DNA of 64,000 nt from Streptomyces sp. CB02056 (GCF_001905545.1 NZ_LIPD01000001.1:248001-312000), one strand, 5' to 3'. Positions 16,158-24,491 are shown, numbered from the stretch's first letter. Notes: a model not told the origin generated them from the letters alone. Numbers and translations are program-made.

Positions 16158-16736
16158 TCAGACCGTACGGCCCGTCCAGGCGGCCAGCCGGGTGTGCACG
16201 TCGGCGTCCTCGGCGACCGGCCGGACGGCGGCGAACGGAACGCCCGGCACCCGCCGCTCGGCCGGCAGCACGAACTCGGCGATGCCCAGGGCGGTCCGCG
16301 CCAGGTCGTCGTCCAGGGCGAAGCCGTTGTCGAGGCTCCGGGCGATGTCCCCGGAGTGGGTCACCAGCTCCATCAGGTAGCCGCCGACCGCCATCGCGCC
16401 GGGCACCTCGCCCCAGGGGGCGACGGTCGGACGGCCGAGCTTGGCGTCGTCCGCCCAGGCGGCGGTCACCCGGGCGCGGGCCCGGCCCAGGGCGGCCGGC
16501 CAGCCCTCGTCGGACGGGTCCTCGATGGCGGCCACGGTGTCCTCGGCGTGGCCGCCCTCGCCCATGTACGCGAACCGGTGGACGCCGCCGACCACGTGGT
16601 TCAGCAGCCCGCGCAGGGTGAACTCGGTACAGGGCGTGGGCCGGTCGAGGTCGGCCGGGGTGACGGTGGCGAACAGCTTCTCCAGCTGGTCGAGGGCGGC
16701 CTGGTACTGCGGGCGGGCGTCCTGGACGGCGGTCAT
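16158..16736 (-). CDS. TIGR03086-type DinB-fold metal-binding protein
   Basis: A 192-residue four-helix-bundle protein of the TIGR03086/mycothiol-dependent maleylpyruvate isomerase-like family. Marks are LDRPTPCTEFTLRGLLNHVVGGVHRFA, with one metal His in LLNHV, and YLMELVTHSGDIARSLD, with a further His in THSGDIA. These proteins bind a divalent metal and some use mycothiol; the reaction here is unknown. ATG 16736. It is divergent from the WYL regulator, with a long palindrome between them, so it is the likely target of that regulator. Confidence 0.88.
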   Translation of the reverse strand: MTAVQDARPQYQAALDQLEKLFATVTPADLDRPTPCTEFTLRGLLNHVVGGVHRFAYMGEGGHAEDTVAAIEDPSDEGWPAALGRARARVTAAWADDAKLGRPTVAPWGEVPGAMAVGGYLMELVTHSGDIARSLDNGFALDDDLARTALGIAEFVLPAERRVPGVPFAAVRPVAEDADVHTRLAAWTGRTV

Positions 16737-16798
16737 GGCGCTCAACTCCCTGGTGTCGGGTGGTCGTTCGGGCCCCTTGCGGGCCCGGAACGCAATCT

Positions 16799-16836
16799 CC
16801 CAGTAAAACCTGACAACGGCCGTCAGGATTACTGGG
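16799..16836. promoter_or_regulatory. Long near-perfect palindrome between divergent genes, WYL regulator operator
   Basis: CCTGAC (16809-16814) and GTCAGG (16822-16827) flank AACGGCC, and the symmetry extends outward to CCCAGTAA (16799-16806) and TTACTGGG (16829-16836), with one unmatched base. It ends 11 bp before the WYL regulator start and lies about 60 bp from the divergent gene start. Confidence 0.75.
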
Positions 16837-16847
16837 ATTCTTGGACC

Positions 16848-17837
16848 ATGAAGGCCGACCGCCTGCTCTCGATCCTCCTGCTGCTCCAGACCCGCGGCCG
16901 GGTGCCCGCCACCGAACTCGCCGAGCGGCTGGAGGTGTCCGTCCGCACCATCTACCGCGACGTCGAGTCGCTTTCCGCCGCCGGGGTGCCGGTGTTCACC
17001 GAACGCGGGCGGCACGGCGGCATCGGCCTGCTGCCCGGCTACCGCACCGACGTCACCGGCCTGACCGCGGACGAGGCCAGGGCGCTGTTCGTGCTCTCCG
17101 CCCAGGGCGCGCACAGCGACCTCGGGCTGGACGGCGCGCTCGGCTCGGCGCTGCGCAAGGTGATGGCGGCGCTGCCGGCCCCGCACCGGCCGGCCGCCGA
17201 GCGGGTCCGCGAGCGGATCCTGGTCGACCCGGCCCGCTGGATGCAGACCCCCGGCGCGGCCGGCCCCGCCGCCGGGCCGGACCTGGGCGAGCTGCAGTAC
17301 GCCGTCTTCGCCGACCGGCGGCTGCGGCTGCGCTACCGGCACAGCGGCACGCCCGCGCCGGTGGAGTACACCGTCGACCCGTACGGGCTGGTGAGCAAGG
17401 CCGCGGTCTGGTACCTGGTGGCCGATCTGCACGGCGAGCCGCGGCTGTTCCGGGCCGACCGGGTGCTGGCCGCCGACACCACCGAGGAGGCGGTGCGCCG
17501 CCGGACCGGGGTCGGGCTCGGCGAGGTCTGGGCGGTGCTGCGCGAGCAGGTCGAACGGCTGCCGAAGGACGTGCCGGTGCGGGTGCGGGTCCGGCGCGGA
17601 CGGCTGGACATGTTCCTGCGCATCCACGGCGGCCGGGTCACCGCACCGCCGCCGGAGCCGGGCGCCGTCCCGGCCGAGGAGTGGACCGAGGTGGCGATGG
17701 CCTTCCCGGCCCCGGCGGCCGTCCGGTCGCTGCTGGCCTTCGGCGCGGACGTCGAGGTGCTGGCCCCGCCGGCCGCCCGGCGCGAACTGGCCCGGGCGGC
17801 GGCGGAGGCCCTGCGGCTGTACGAAGACAGGTCTTAG
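16848..17837 (+). CDS. YafY-like HTH/WYL-domain transcriptional regulator
   Basis: The 329-residue protein has an N-terminal DeoR-like helix-turn-helix: MKADRLLSILLLLQTRGRVPATELAERLEVSVRTIYRDVESLSAAGVPVF. A WYL ligand-binding domain follows (LQYAVFADRRLRLRYRHSG, TVDPYGLVSKAAVWYLVADLHGEPRLFRADRVLAA), then a WCX C-terminal domain (VRVRVRRGRLDMFLRI and on). These proteins control detoxification or resistance genes. The palindrome just upstream suggests control of itself and of the divergent DinB-fold gene. Its TAG overlaps the stop of the convergent hydrolase. Confidence 0.93.
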   Translation: MKADRLLSILLLLQTRGRVPATELAERLEVSVRTIYRDVESLSAAGVPVFTERGRHGGIGLLPGYRTDVTGLTADEARALFVLSAQGAHSDLGLDGALGSALRKVMAALPAPHRPAAERVRERILVDPARWMQTPGAAGPAAGPDLGELQYAVFADRRLRLRYRHSGTPAPVEYTVDPYGLVSKAAVWYLVADLHGEPRLFRADRVLAADTTEEAVRRRTGVGLGEVWAVLREQVERLPKDVPVRVRVRRGRLDMFLRIHGGRVTAPPPEPGAVPAEEWTEVAMAFPAPAAVRSLLAFGADVEVLAPPAARRELARAAAEALRLYEDRS

Positions 17838-19048
17838 GAGCCCGGGTTGGCCCGGACCACGTCCTGGTAGTGGCCGAGGGAGATCGCCGCGAAGTTGTGC
17901 AGGCTGTCGGTGCCCTCGGTGAGGTAGCCGTTGTGGCCGGCCGCGCGGGCCGAGGAGATCAGCTCGGAGCCGAAGCCGCTCGCGGCCGGGTCGGCGCCGT
18001 GGCCGAGCCCGCCGACCTCCATGAACGGCACGTTGCCGATCCAGTCGCTGGGGTTGCGGGTGGCCCAGAGGTGCACGCCCGCGCCCAGCTCGCCGGTGTT
18101 CTGCACGCCCATGCCCGGGCTGCCGAAGACCACCAGGTCGGTGATGCCGGAGGTGTCGGACGGCGAGGCGGCCGCGCGCGGGATGTCCGGGGCGGCGGTG
18201 CCGCAGACCACCGAGCCGTACGAGTGGCAGAGCAGCGCCGGCGGCGCGTCCGGCCGGGTGGTCTCCTTGAGCCCGGCGAGCAGCCGCTCCAGCCGGGGGG
18301 CGGCGACGTCGGCGAGCCGGGAGGTGGCCGCGTCCGGGCCGAGGCCGGAGGGGGTGACGTAGCCGGTCCAGGAGATCACGGCGGTCCGGGTGTCCGGGGC
18401 CTGGCGCTGCTCCTCGGTGTGGAGGGCGCGGGCCATGCCGGCCGGGGAGCGCAGCGGGTCGGCCGCCTGGTCGTGGTGGCCGAGGTCGGCGTCCGAGCCG
18501 GGGACGAGCACGGAGATCCGCTCGGCGTCGGCGAGGTCGCCCCACACCTCGGTGACCAGGCCGCGGCCGCGCGGGTCGAAGGCCAGGATCTGCCGGTCGG
18601 GGGCGAGCAGGTGCTCGACGTCGTTGGCGCGGGAGACGGCCAGCGCGCGGGTGTCGGAGTCCAGCGTGCCGTCGGCGGCGCGGGCCAGGGCCCGGTCGTG
18701 CTCGGCGGCCAGGGCGATCCGGTTGGCGCGGTAGCGCAGGTCCAGCGGGGCGCCGTCGTAGTTGCCGACGACCAGCGGGTAGTCCTGGATCAGCCGGTCC
18801 AGCTCGGTGGGCGCGAGCGAGGCGAAGAACGCCGCGGCGGCGGCCGGGGTGGTGGTCGCCGGGTCGGGCAGGGAGCGGCCGAAGGAGTGGTCCTCGACCC
18901 AGGCGGCGCTGCCGGCCGGGGGCGTGGAGATCGCCAGCTGTTCGGAGGAGACGGCGGCCGCGGCGGCGACGGCCCCGGCGTCGGCGAGCACCGCGCAGCT
19001 GGCGAACGCCCCGATCAGTACCCGCTTCCAGCGCCGACGGATGCGCAC
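17834..19048 (-). CDS. Alpha/beta hydrolase of the DUF1023 family, exported
   Basis: The 404-residue protein has a basic N-terminus and a signal-like helix (RRRWKRVLIGAFASCAVLADAGAVAAAAA). The DUF1023 hydrolase core follows: LAFDPRGRGLVTEVWGDL, VLVPGSDADL, VISWTGYVTPSGLGPD, and the nucleophile elbow LLCHSYGSVVCG, with GLGHGADPAASGFG and a C-terminal catalytic His candidate in DSLHNFAAI. GTG 19048 is preceded by GGGAG with 8-base spacing. Probably a secreted lipase or esterase. Paralogous to the protein at 21122-22246 with the same domain order. Confidence 0.88.
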   Translation of the reverse strand: MRIRRRWKRVLIGAFASCAVLADAGAVAAAAAVSSEQLAISTPPAGSAAWVEDHSFGRSLPDPATTTPAAAAAFFASLAPTELDRLIQDYPLVVGNYDGAPLDLRYRANRIALAAEHDRALARAADGTLDSDTRALAVSRANDVEHLLAPDRQILAFDPRGRGLVTEVWGDLADAERISVLVPGSDADLGHHDQAADPLRSPAGMARALHTEEQRQAPDTRTAVISWTGYVTPSGLGPDAATSRLADVAAPRLERLLAGLKETTRPDAPPALLCHSYGSVVCGTAAPDIPRAAASPSDTSGITDLVVFGSPGMGVQNTGELGAGVHLWATRNPSDWIGNVPFMEVGGLGHGADPAASGFGSELISSARAAGHNGYLTEGTDSLHNFAAISLGHYQDVVRANPGS

Positions 19049-19215
19049 CGCACCAACTCCCTTGGGGCCCGCACCGTTTCGCGGGCGGTGGTGCCCGGAG
19101 GGTGCGATAGCTCTGCTGACTTCCCTGCGCAAGCCTAGGGGGCCCGAAGGGATGCCGGGAACGCCTAAACTGTGGGATGGCTCACATGAACCAGGGGTGT
19201 CCGTCCGACGTCTCC

Positions 19216-19251
19216 CAGTGGTTCGGACAGTGGTTCGGGAAGTGGTTCGTA
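19216..19251. repeat. Three 12-bp tandem repeats
   Basis: CAGTGGTTCGGA, CAGTGGTTCGGG and AAGTGGTTCGTA follow each other in the 3' flank of the YjbR gene. In one plus-strand frame they encode repeated Trp-Phe-Gly within a short open frame (19177-19383) that mostly overlaps the opposite gene. Confidence 0.7.
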
Positions 19252-19297
19252 CGGAGGCCCGGACGGCGGCCGGTGCGGCCGTCGGGAAGGGGCGCGC

Positions 19298-19660
19298 TCA
19301 GCCCTCGGACCCGCCGGACCCGTCGGATTCGTCGAACGCGCGGACCAGGCGCTTCGGCGCCGTCCGCCGCCAGGCCTCGGTGACCAGGTCGCACAGCTCG
19401 TCCCCGTCCACCAGGTCCAGCCGGACGCTCACCCAGCCGTGCCGGCCGACGTACGGGGCGGAGGAGAACACCTCGGGCTCGGCGGCGAGCAGTTCGGCCT
19501 GGTCCTCGGGGGAGGCCTTGACGGTGACCCGGTCCCCGTCGGGCGCGCCCATCGCGAAGATCCGGCCGCGCACCCGCAGCGTCTCGATGTCCCAGGTCGG
19601 CTCCTGGGCGGCCTCCGGCAGGGCCAGGGCCATCGTGCGGAACTCGTCGAACGTCACCAT
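19298..19660 (-). CDS. MmcQ/YjbR family protein
   Basis: The 120-residue protein starts MVTFDEFRTMALALPEAAQEPTWDIETLRVRGRIFAMG, and continues with the conserved VTVKASPEDQAELLA and YVGRHGWVSVRLDL segments of the CyaY-like MmcQ/YjbR fold. Some members bind DNA; the role is undefined. ATG 19660 was chosen because the upstream extension is arginine-rich and unlike the family. It ends in an acidic Ser/Gly tail. Confidence 0.9.
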   Translation of the reverse strand: MVTFDEFRTMALALPEAAQEPTWDIETLRVRGRIFAMGAPDGDRVTVKASPEDQAELLAAEPEVFSSAPYVGRHGWVSVRLDLVDGDELCDLVTEAWRRTAPKRLVRAFDESDGSGGSEG

Positions 19661-19738
19661 GGCGGCAGGGTAGGGCAGGGCACTGACAGCGCGCCCCCGG
19701 CGCGCGGCACGGCGCACCGGGGGCGGTGGGCGACGGCC

Positions 19739-19772
19739 GCAGGGGCGCGGACCGACCGGTCCACGCCCCTGC
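19739..19772 (-). terminator. Hairpin terminator after the acyltransferase
   Basis: A 15-bp stem with one mismatch (19739-19753 with 19758-19772) and loop GACC lies downstream of the minus-strand acyltransferase stop. Confidence 0.65.
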
Positions 19773-19819
19773 GACGGTGGTGCGCCCCGCCGTTCGAACA
19801 GGCCGCACCCGGCGGACCG

Positions 19820-21094
19820 TCACACCATGCCCAGCGCGTACGCCGCGAAAAGTGCCGCCGCGGCCCCGGCCACCGCCTTGCCGCCCCGGGAGAGAGCCGT
19901 CCACGGGCCGTCGAACCGGCGGGTGAACCAGCCGACCGCCACCAGCACGGCGCCGAACAGCGGCAGCAGCGCCAGCCGGGCGAGCACCCAGCCGAGCGAG
20001 TCCGGCGCCGTGCTCAGCCCCGGGACGGCGCCCAGGGCGGCCGCGCCGGGCACCGCCACCGCGAGCATCGCGCTCTGGTGCCAGCAGAAGATCGTCATCG
20101 CCGACAGGTTGACCACCACGACCGGCAGCCAGAGCAGCGGACGGCCGGTCAGCAGCCGGCCCAGCCGCTCCCGCAGCAGCACCGCGGCGCCGCACTGGAA
20201 CGCCGCCAGGGCGAGCACCAGCAGGGACGGCGGGTGCGAGTTGGTCCGCTCCGCCCCGGGCACGCCGACCATGCTGGCCGGGTAGTGGAAGACCAGCAGC
20301 AGCGCGGCGAACAGCGCGCCGCCGCCGAGCAGCAGCACCCGGGCCGCCGGGCGGCCGAGCCGGCCCTGCGCCCAGAGCACGCCCAGCTGGTAGCCGAACA
20401 GCCAGCCCGGCAGGATGTTCAGCAGCGCGACCCAGGACGGCACCGACCCGGCCCACGGCCCGTACCGCAGCAGGTCGACGGCGGCGACCGAGGCCACCAG
20501 CAGGCCCGCCGACCAGCCGCCCAGCCGGCGCCCGGCGGCCACGCAGAGCGGGGTGAGGGCCGTCAGGCCCAGGTAGACCCCGATGTACCAGAGCGGCTGC
20601 ACCACCAGGGTGGCGCCGGTGCGCACGGTGTCCTCGGGGACGCCGAGCGCCGGCAGCAGCGGGATCAGCGCCGCCCAGACGGCCGCCACCCCGAGCACCG
20701 GGCGCAGCAGCCGGACCGCACGGGCCCGCAGCCAGCCGCCGTACGTGACGCCCTTGGCCCGGGCCCGCTCCAGCGAGCGGACCGAGGAGTGGCCGCCGAC
20801 CAGGAAGAACACCCCGAGCATCTGGAGCACCCAGCTGAGCGGGGCGAAGAAGCCGAGGGTGGAGAGCGGGCTGGCGTTGTGCAGGGCGCCGTCGGGGGAG
20901 CGGGTGAAGCCGCCGAGCATCCAGTGGCCGACCGGTACGGCGAGCAGGGCGAGGGCGCGCAGCCCGTCCAGGGCGCGGTCGCGGTCGGCCGGGGTCTTCG
21001 CGTCGACCCGCGCGGCGGCGCGGCGCAGGGCGGTGAGCGGTCCGGCGGCGAGCGCTCGGGGGGTACGGGGCGGGGCGGCGAGGGTGTCGGCCAT
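19820..21094 (-). CDS. Membrane acyltransferase (acyltransferase_3 family)
   Basis: This 424-residue polytopic membrane protein has about ten hydrophobic segments. The N-terminal RALDGLRALALLAVPVGHW motif carries the catalytic-type histidine of acyltransferase_3 (OafA/NodX-like) enzymes; FFLVGGHSS and RAVRLLRPV fit the usual R-x10-H/loop features. Such proteins O-acylate extracellular or membrane-borne sugars and lipids. It is 27 bp downstream of the DUF1023 hydrolase gene in the same direction, forming an operon of an exported esterase plus an acyltransferase. Confidence 0.88.
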   Translation of the reverse strand: MADTLAAPPRTPRALAAGPLTALRRAAARVDAKTPADRDRALDGLRALALLAVPVGHWMLGGFTRSPDGALHNASPLSTLGFFAPLSWVLQMLGVFFLVGGHSSVRSLERARAKGVTYGGWLRARAVRLLRPVLGVAAVWAALIPLLPALGVPEDTVRTGATLVVQPLWYIGVYLGLTALTPLCVAAGRRLGGWSAGLLVASVAAVDLLRYGPWAGSVPSWVALLNILPGWLFGYQLGVLWAQGRLGRPAARVLLLGGGALFAALLLVFHYPASMVGVPGAERTNSHPPSLLVLALAAFQCGAAVLLRERLGRLLTGRPLLWLPVVVVNLSAMTIFCWHQSAMLAVAVPGAAALGAVPGLSTAPDSLGWVLARLALLPLFGAVLVAVGWFTRRFDGPWTALSRGGKAVAGAAAALFAAYALGMV

Positions 21095-21121
21095 GGTGGT
21101 GCTCCTTCCGGTGCGGGCGGG

Positions 21122-22246
21122 TCAGGCGCGGCCGAGGGCGACGGCGGCGTAGGCGGCGAGGGAGGCGGTGCCGGGGGCGAAGTAGCCGGTGTGGCCGTGG
21201 GATCCGGCGGCGGGCAGCGGGCGGGCGCCGAAGCCGGGGGCGGTCGGGTCGGCGCCGTGGCCGAGGCCGAACAGCCGGACCTTGGGCACGTCGCCGATCC
21301 AGTCGGAGTCGTTGCGGGCGGTGGCCCAGAGCGGGACGCCCGGGTCGAGGTCGGCGGCCGAGCCGACACCCATGCCGGGCGAGCCGAGCACCACCACGCC
21401 GGAGGCCTGTGCGGGGGTGGGGCGGGCCAGACCGCAGACCACCGAGCCGTAGCTGTGGCAGAACACGGTGGGCGGGTCCTGCGGGCGGGTGGTGACGGCG
21501 AGTCCGTCGAGCAGCCGGGTGAGGCGGGGGGCGCCGGCCCGGGCCAGGTCCTCGGTGGCGGCGTCCAGGCCGAGGCCGAGCGGGGTGGTGTAGCCGGCCC
21601 AGGCGATCACGGCGGTCTGTCCGCCGGTGGCGTCCAGGAGCGCCCGGGCCATACCGGCCGGGGTGCCGTACGGGTCGCCGGCGCGGTCGAAGCGGAGCAG
21701 GTCGGTGTCGGAGCCGGGGACGATCACGGCGGTGCGGCGGGCGGTGGCGAGGTCGCCGTACACCTCGGCGACCTGGCCGCGGCCGCGCGGGTCGAAGGCG
21801 AGGATCCGCCGGCCGCCGTCCAGCAGGGCGCGGTAGCGCTCGGCGCGGGTGCGGGCGGCCTCGTGGTCCTGCGGGGTGAGGGCGGGGTCGGTGGCCCGGG
21901 CGAGTTCGCGGGTGCGCTCGGCGGTCAGGGCCAGGGCGTTGGCCCGGTACCGGAGGGCGACCGGGGCGCCGTCCAGGTTGCCGACCACCAGCGGGTACCG
22001 GGCGGTCAGGGCGTCCTGCCGGGCCGGGTCCAGCCCGGCGAAGAACGCGGCGACCCGGGCCGGTTCGGTGGTGGCCGGGTCGGGCAGCCGCAGGCCGAGC
22101 GAGGTGTCGGCCGTCCACGCGGCGCTGCCGGGCGGCGGGCCGGTGACCGGGGTCTGGGTGTCGGCGGCCCAGCCGCCCGCGCCGAGCATGATCGCCACTG
22201 CCACCGCGGCGCCGGCGATCGCCCGCCCGGCTCGAAACCTGCGCAT
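21122..22246 (-). CDS. Alpha/beta hydrolase of the DUF1023 family, exported
   Basis: The 374-residue protein starts at ATG 22246 with AGGAG 7 bases upstream. A signal peptide (MRRFRAGRAIAGAAVAVAIMLGAGGWA) precedes LAFDPRGRGQVAEVYGDL, VIVPGSDTDLLRFD, VIAWAGYTTPLGLGLD and the nucleophile elbow FCHSYGSVVCG, then GLGHGADPTAPGFGARPL. It parallels the hydrolase at 17834-19048 along its whole length, pointing to a local duplication. It is the first gene of an operon with the acyltransferase. A palindrome shared with the neighbouring two-component system lies 108 bp upstream. Confidence 0.89.
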   Translation of the reverse strand: MRRFRAGRAIAGAAVAVAIMLGAGGWAADTQTPVTGPPPGSAAWTADTSLGLRLPDPATTEPARVAAFFAGLDPARQDALTARYPLVVGNLDGAPVALRYRANALALTAERTRELARATDPALTPQDHEAARTRAERYRALLDGGRRILAFDPRGRGQVAEVYGDLATARRTAVIVPGSDTDLLRFDRAGDPYGTPAGMARALLDATGGQTAVIAWAGYTTPLGLGLDAATEDLARAGAPRLTRLLDGLAVTTRPQDPPTVFCHSYGSVVCGLARPTPAQASGVVVLGSPGMGVGSAADLDPGVPLWATARNDSDWIGDVPKVRLFGLGHGADPTAPGFGARPLPAAGSHGHTGYFAPGTASLAAYAAVALGRA

Positions 22247-22321
22247 GTCCCTGCTCCTTCCTCGTCCGTTCGGCCGCCGACTCGGTTCGGCTTCCGACGA
22301 GGAGGAAGGTAGGAATGCGAC

Positions 22322-22349
22322 GGCCCCGCGGACGTCACACCGCGGGGCC
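22322..22349. terminator. Hairpin downstream of the response regulator gene
   Basis: GGCCCCGCGG (22322-22331) pairs perfectly with CCGCGGGGCC (22340-22349), 51 bp beyond the stop of the minus-strand response regulator. Confidence 0.6.
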
Positions 22350-22353
22350 AACT

Positions 22354-22370
22354 CCCGGGTGCTACCCGGG
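22354..22370. promoter_or_regulatory. Candidate response-regulator site upstream of the hydrolase-acyltransferase operon
   Basis: CCCGGGTGCTACCCGGG is a 7+3+7 palindrome. Its core GGGTGCTACC recurs at 24459-24468, with a GGGTGATACC variant at 24478-24487, in the promoter region of the adjacent histidine kinase, so it is probably a recognition site of the linked NarL-type regulator. Confidence 0.55.
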
Positions 22371-22399
22371 TATCAGAGGAGAGGGCGAACAGCTGCCGG

Positions 22400-23074
22400 T
22401 TACTGACCCGGTGTCACCAGGCCGGACTCGTAGGCCAGGATCACCGCCTGGGCGCGGTTGTGCAGGCCGAGCTTGGCGAGGATGCGCCCGATGTGGGTCT
22501 TGACGGTCTGCTCGGCGAGCACCAGCCCGGCGGCTATCTCCTGGTTGGACAGGCCGCGGGCGATCAGCTCCAGCACCTCGGTCTCGCGCGGGGTCAGGCC
22601 GTTGAGCCGCACCTTGGGGTCGCGGCGCCTGGCCGGGCGGGTGCGGGCGAAGTCCTCGATCAGCCGGCGGGTCACCGAGGGGGCGAGCAGCGCCTCGCCG
22701 GCCGCGACCACCCGGACCGCGGCGATCAGGTCGGCGGGCGGGGCGTCCTTGAGCAGGAAGCCGCTGGCCCCGGCGCGCAGCGCCTCGTACACGTAGTCGT
22801 CCACGTCGAAGGTGGTCAGCATCAGCACCTTGGGCCGGTGGGCGCCCGGCACGGCCGGTTCGAGCAGCCGCCGGGCCGCCTCCAGGCCGTCCATGACGGG
22901 CATCCGGACGTCCATCAGCACCAGGTCCGGGTGGGTGCGGCCGTTGACCTCCAGGGCCTGGGCGCCGTCCGCCGCGTCCCCCACCACGTCGATGTCGCTC
23001 TGGGCGTTGAGCAGGGCCGCGAAGCCCGCGCGCACCATGGCCTGGTCGTCGACGATGATCACGCGGATGGTCAT
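22400..23074 (-). CDS. NarL/LuxR family response regulator
   Basis: The 224-residue protein has a receiver domain (VIIVDDQAMVRAGF, phospho-acceptor Asp55 in LVLMDVRMPVMDG, and the conserved Lys in FLLKDAPP) and a C-terminal LuxR helix-turn-helix: LTPRETEVLELIARGLSNQEIAAGLVLAEQTVKTHIGRILAKLGLHNRAQAV. Its ATG overlaps the histidine kinase stop by four bases (23071-23074). It is probably autoregulating and controls the neighbouring hydrolase-acyltransferase operon through the GGGTGNTACC-type motif. Confidence 0.95.
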   Translation of the reverse strand: MTIRVIIVDDQAMVRAGFAALLNAQSDIDVVGDAADGAQALEVNGRTHPDLVLMDVRMPVMDGLEAARRLLEPAVPGAHRPKVLMLTTFDVDDYVYEALRAGASGFLLKDAPPADLIAAVRVVAAGEALLAPSVTRRLIEDFARTRPARRRDPKVRLNGLTPRETEVLELIARGLSNQEIAAGLVLAEQTVKTHIGRILAKLGLHNRAQAVILAYESGLVTPGQ

Positions 23075-24399
23075 GCGGTGGTCTCCTGGGGGGTGTCGGT
23101 GTCGGGGCGGTCGACGGGCAGGACGGCGGCCACCTTGAAGCCGCCGTCCGGCAACGGGCCGGTGTCCAGCCTGCCATCGACCAGCCGGACGCGTTCACGC
23201 ATTCCGACCAGCCCCTGCCCGGTGCCCTCGACCGAGGCCTCCAGCGACTCGGTGCGCTGCGGCGGGGGCGCGTTGACCACCGTCACCAGCAGCGCCGGGC
23301 CGTCCGTGCTCAGCGACACCCAGGCCCGCGCGCCGGGGGCGTGCCGCACCACGTTGGCCAGCGCCTCCTGCACGATCCGGTAGGCGGACAGGCCGACGGC
23401 CTGCGGTGCCTGGTCCAGCAGGTCCACCAGGCCCGGTTCCACCGTCAGTTCGGCCGGTACCCCGGCCCGGCCCACCGTCTCGACCAGCTGGGCGAGTTGG
23501 CCCACCCCGGGTTGCGGGGCCCGCTCCCCGCCGGACTCCTCGCTGCGCAGCACGCCGAGCAGCCGGCGCATCTCGGCCAGCGACTCGCGGGCGGTGCCGG
23601 CTATCGCGGTGAACTCCTCGGCGGCCTCGTCCGGCACCCCGGTGATCCGGTACGGCGCGCTGGCGGCCTGCACCGCGATGACCGACATGTGGTGCGCGAC
23701 CACGTCGTGCAACTCCCGTGCGATCCGGGCGCGTTCCTCCAGCAGGGTGCGGCGTTCACGTTCGACCTCGCTGATCTGCTCCTGCTCGCTGAGCAGCCGG
23801 CGCGCCTCGGCGCGGTCCCGGACGGCCCAGCCGAGCAGCAGCACGGCGCCGCTGAGCGCGATCAGCAGCATGGTGGTGCCGTCGCCGGAGCGGGGCAGGC
23901 CGAGCGTGGTGGTGAGCGCGGTGAGCGCGATGGTGGCGAGCCAGACCGAGAGCAGGGTGGCCCGGCTCTCCCGCAGCGCCAGGGCGATCAGCAGGAAGAG
24001 GTACGAGAGGATCATCGGCGCGGTCCACGGCCAGGTGCCGCCGTCCTGGTCGTACCGGGCGGTGATGGTGGCGGTGGCGACCAGGGTGCCCGCGCTGATC
24101 CACCAGGCGGCCAGTGGCCGGGTGATGGCGAGCAGCAGCGGCACCGTCTGGGCGACGGTGAGCGCGCCGGCCACCGGGAGCACCAGGCCGAAGAAGCCGA
24201 CCAGGGTGGCGATCCCGGCGGGGATCAGCGAGGACAGCATGATCAGGACGACGGCGTACGGCAGCCGGCGCACCCAGCGCCGGGGCGACGTTCCGAGCAG
24301 CGGGGTGTGGCCGCCGCTCGGGGTGGTCAGGTGGTGTCGGAAGGTGCCCAGCAGGCGCAGGGCGTGCGGGCGGACGTCGGCGGCGGTGAGGTTCTTCAT
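23071..24399 (-). CDS. Sensor histidine kinase (NarX/DesK type)
   Basis: The 442-residue membrane kinase has an N-terminal cytoplasmic stretch, about five to six transmembrane helices (residues about 48-205), a coiled linker (LLSEQEQISEVERERRTLLEERAR), and the HisKA_3 phospho-acceptor motif IARELHDVVAHHMSVIAVQA. A HATPase_c domain follows (IVQEALANVVRHAPGA as N-box; GTGQGLVGMRERV as G-box). It probably senses membrane state or a hydrophobic ligand, as no extracellular domain is apparent. ATG 24399. Co-transcribed with the response regulator. Confidence 0.94.
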   Translation of the reverse strand: MKNLTAADVRPHALRLLGTFRHHLTTPSGGHTPLLGTSPRRWVRRLPYAVVLIMLSSLIPAGIATLVGFFGLVLPVAGALTVAQTVPLLLAITRPLAAWWISAGTLVATATITARYDQDGGTWPWTAPMILSYLFLLIALALRESRATLLSVWLATIALTALTTTLGLPRSGDGTTMLLIALSGAVLLLGWAVRDRAEARRLLSEQEQISEVERERRTLLEERARIARELHDVVAHHMSVIAVQAASAPYRITGVPDEAAEEFTAIAGTARESLAEMRRLLGVLRSEESGGERAPQPGVGQLAQLVETVGRAGVPAELTVEPGLVDLLDQAPQAVGLSAYRIVQEALANVVRHAPGARAWVSLSTDGPALLVTVVNAPPPQRTESLEASVEGTGQGLVGMRERVRLVDGRLDTGPLPDGGFKVAAVLPVDRPDTDTPQETTA

Positions 24400-24458
24400 C
24401 GCGCGCCAGCCTAGGAGGGCGGGGCCCCGCCGGGCGTCGCACCGGAGCCCGATTTTCC

Positions 24459-24491
24459 GGGTGCTACCGGGGTACCGGGTGATACCCCGGT
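24459..24491. promoter_or_regulatory. Repeated palindromic motif in the histidine kinase promoter
   Basis: ACCGGGGTA (24466-24474) and TACCCCGGT (24483-24491) form a perfect 9-bp inverted repeat spaced by 8 bp. It overlaps two GGGTGNTACC-like cores (24459 and 24478), the same core as at 22354-22370. It sits 60-90 bp before the kinase start, fitting an autoregulatory site. Confidence 0.55.
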
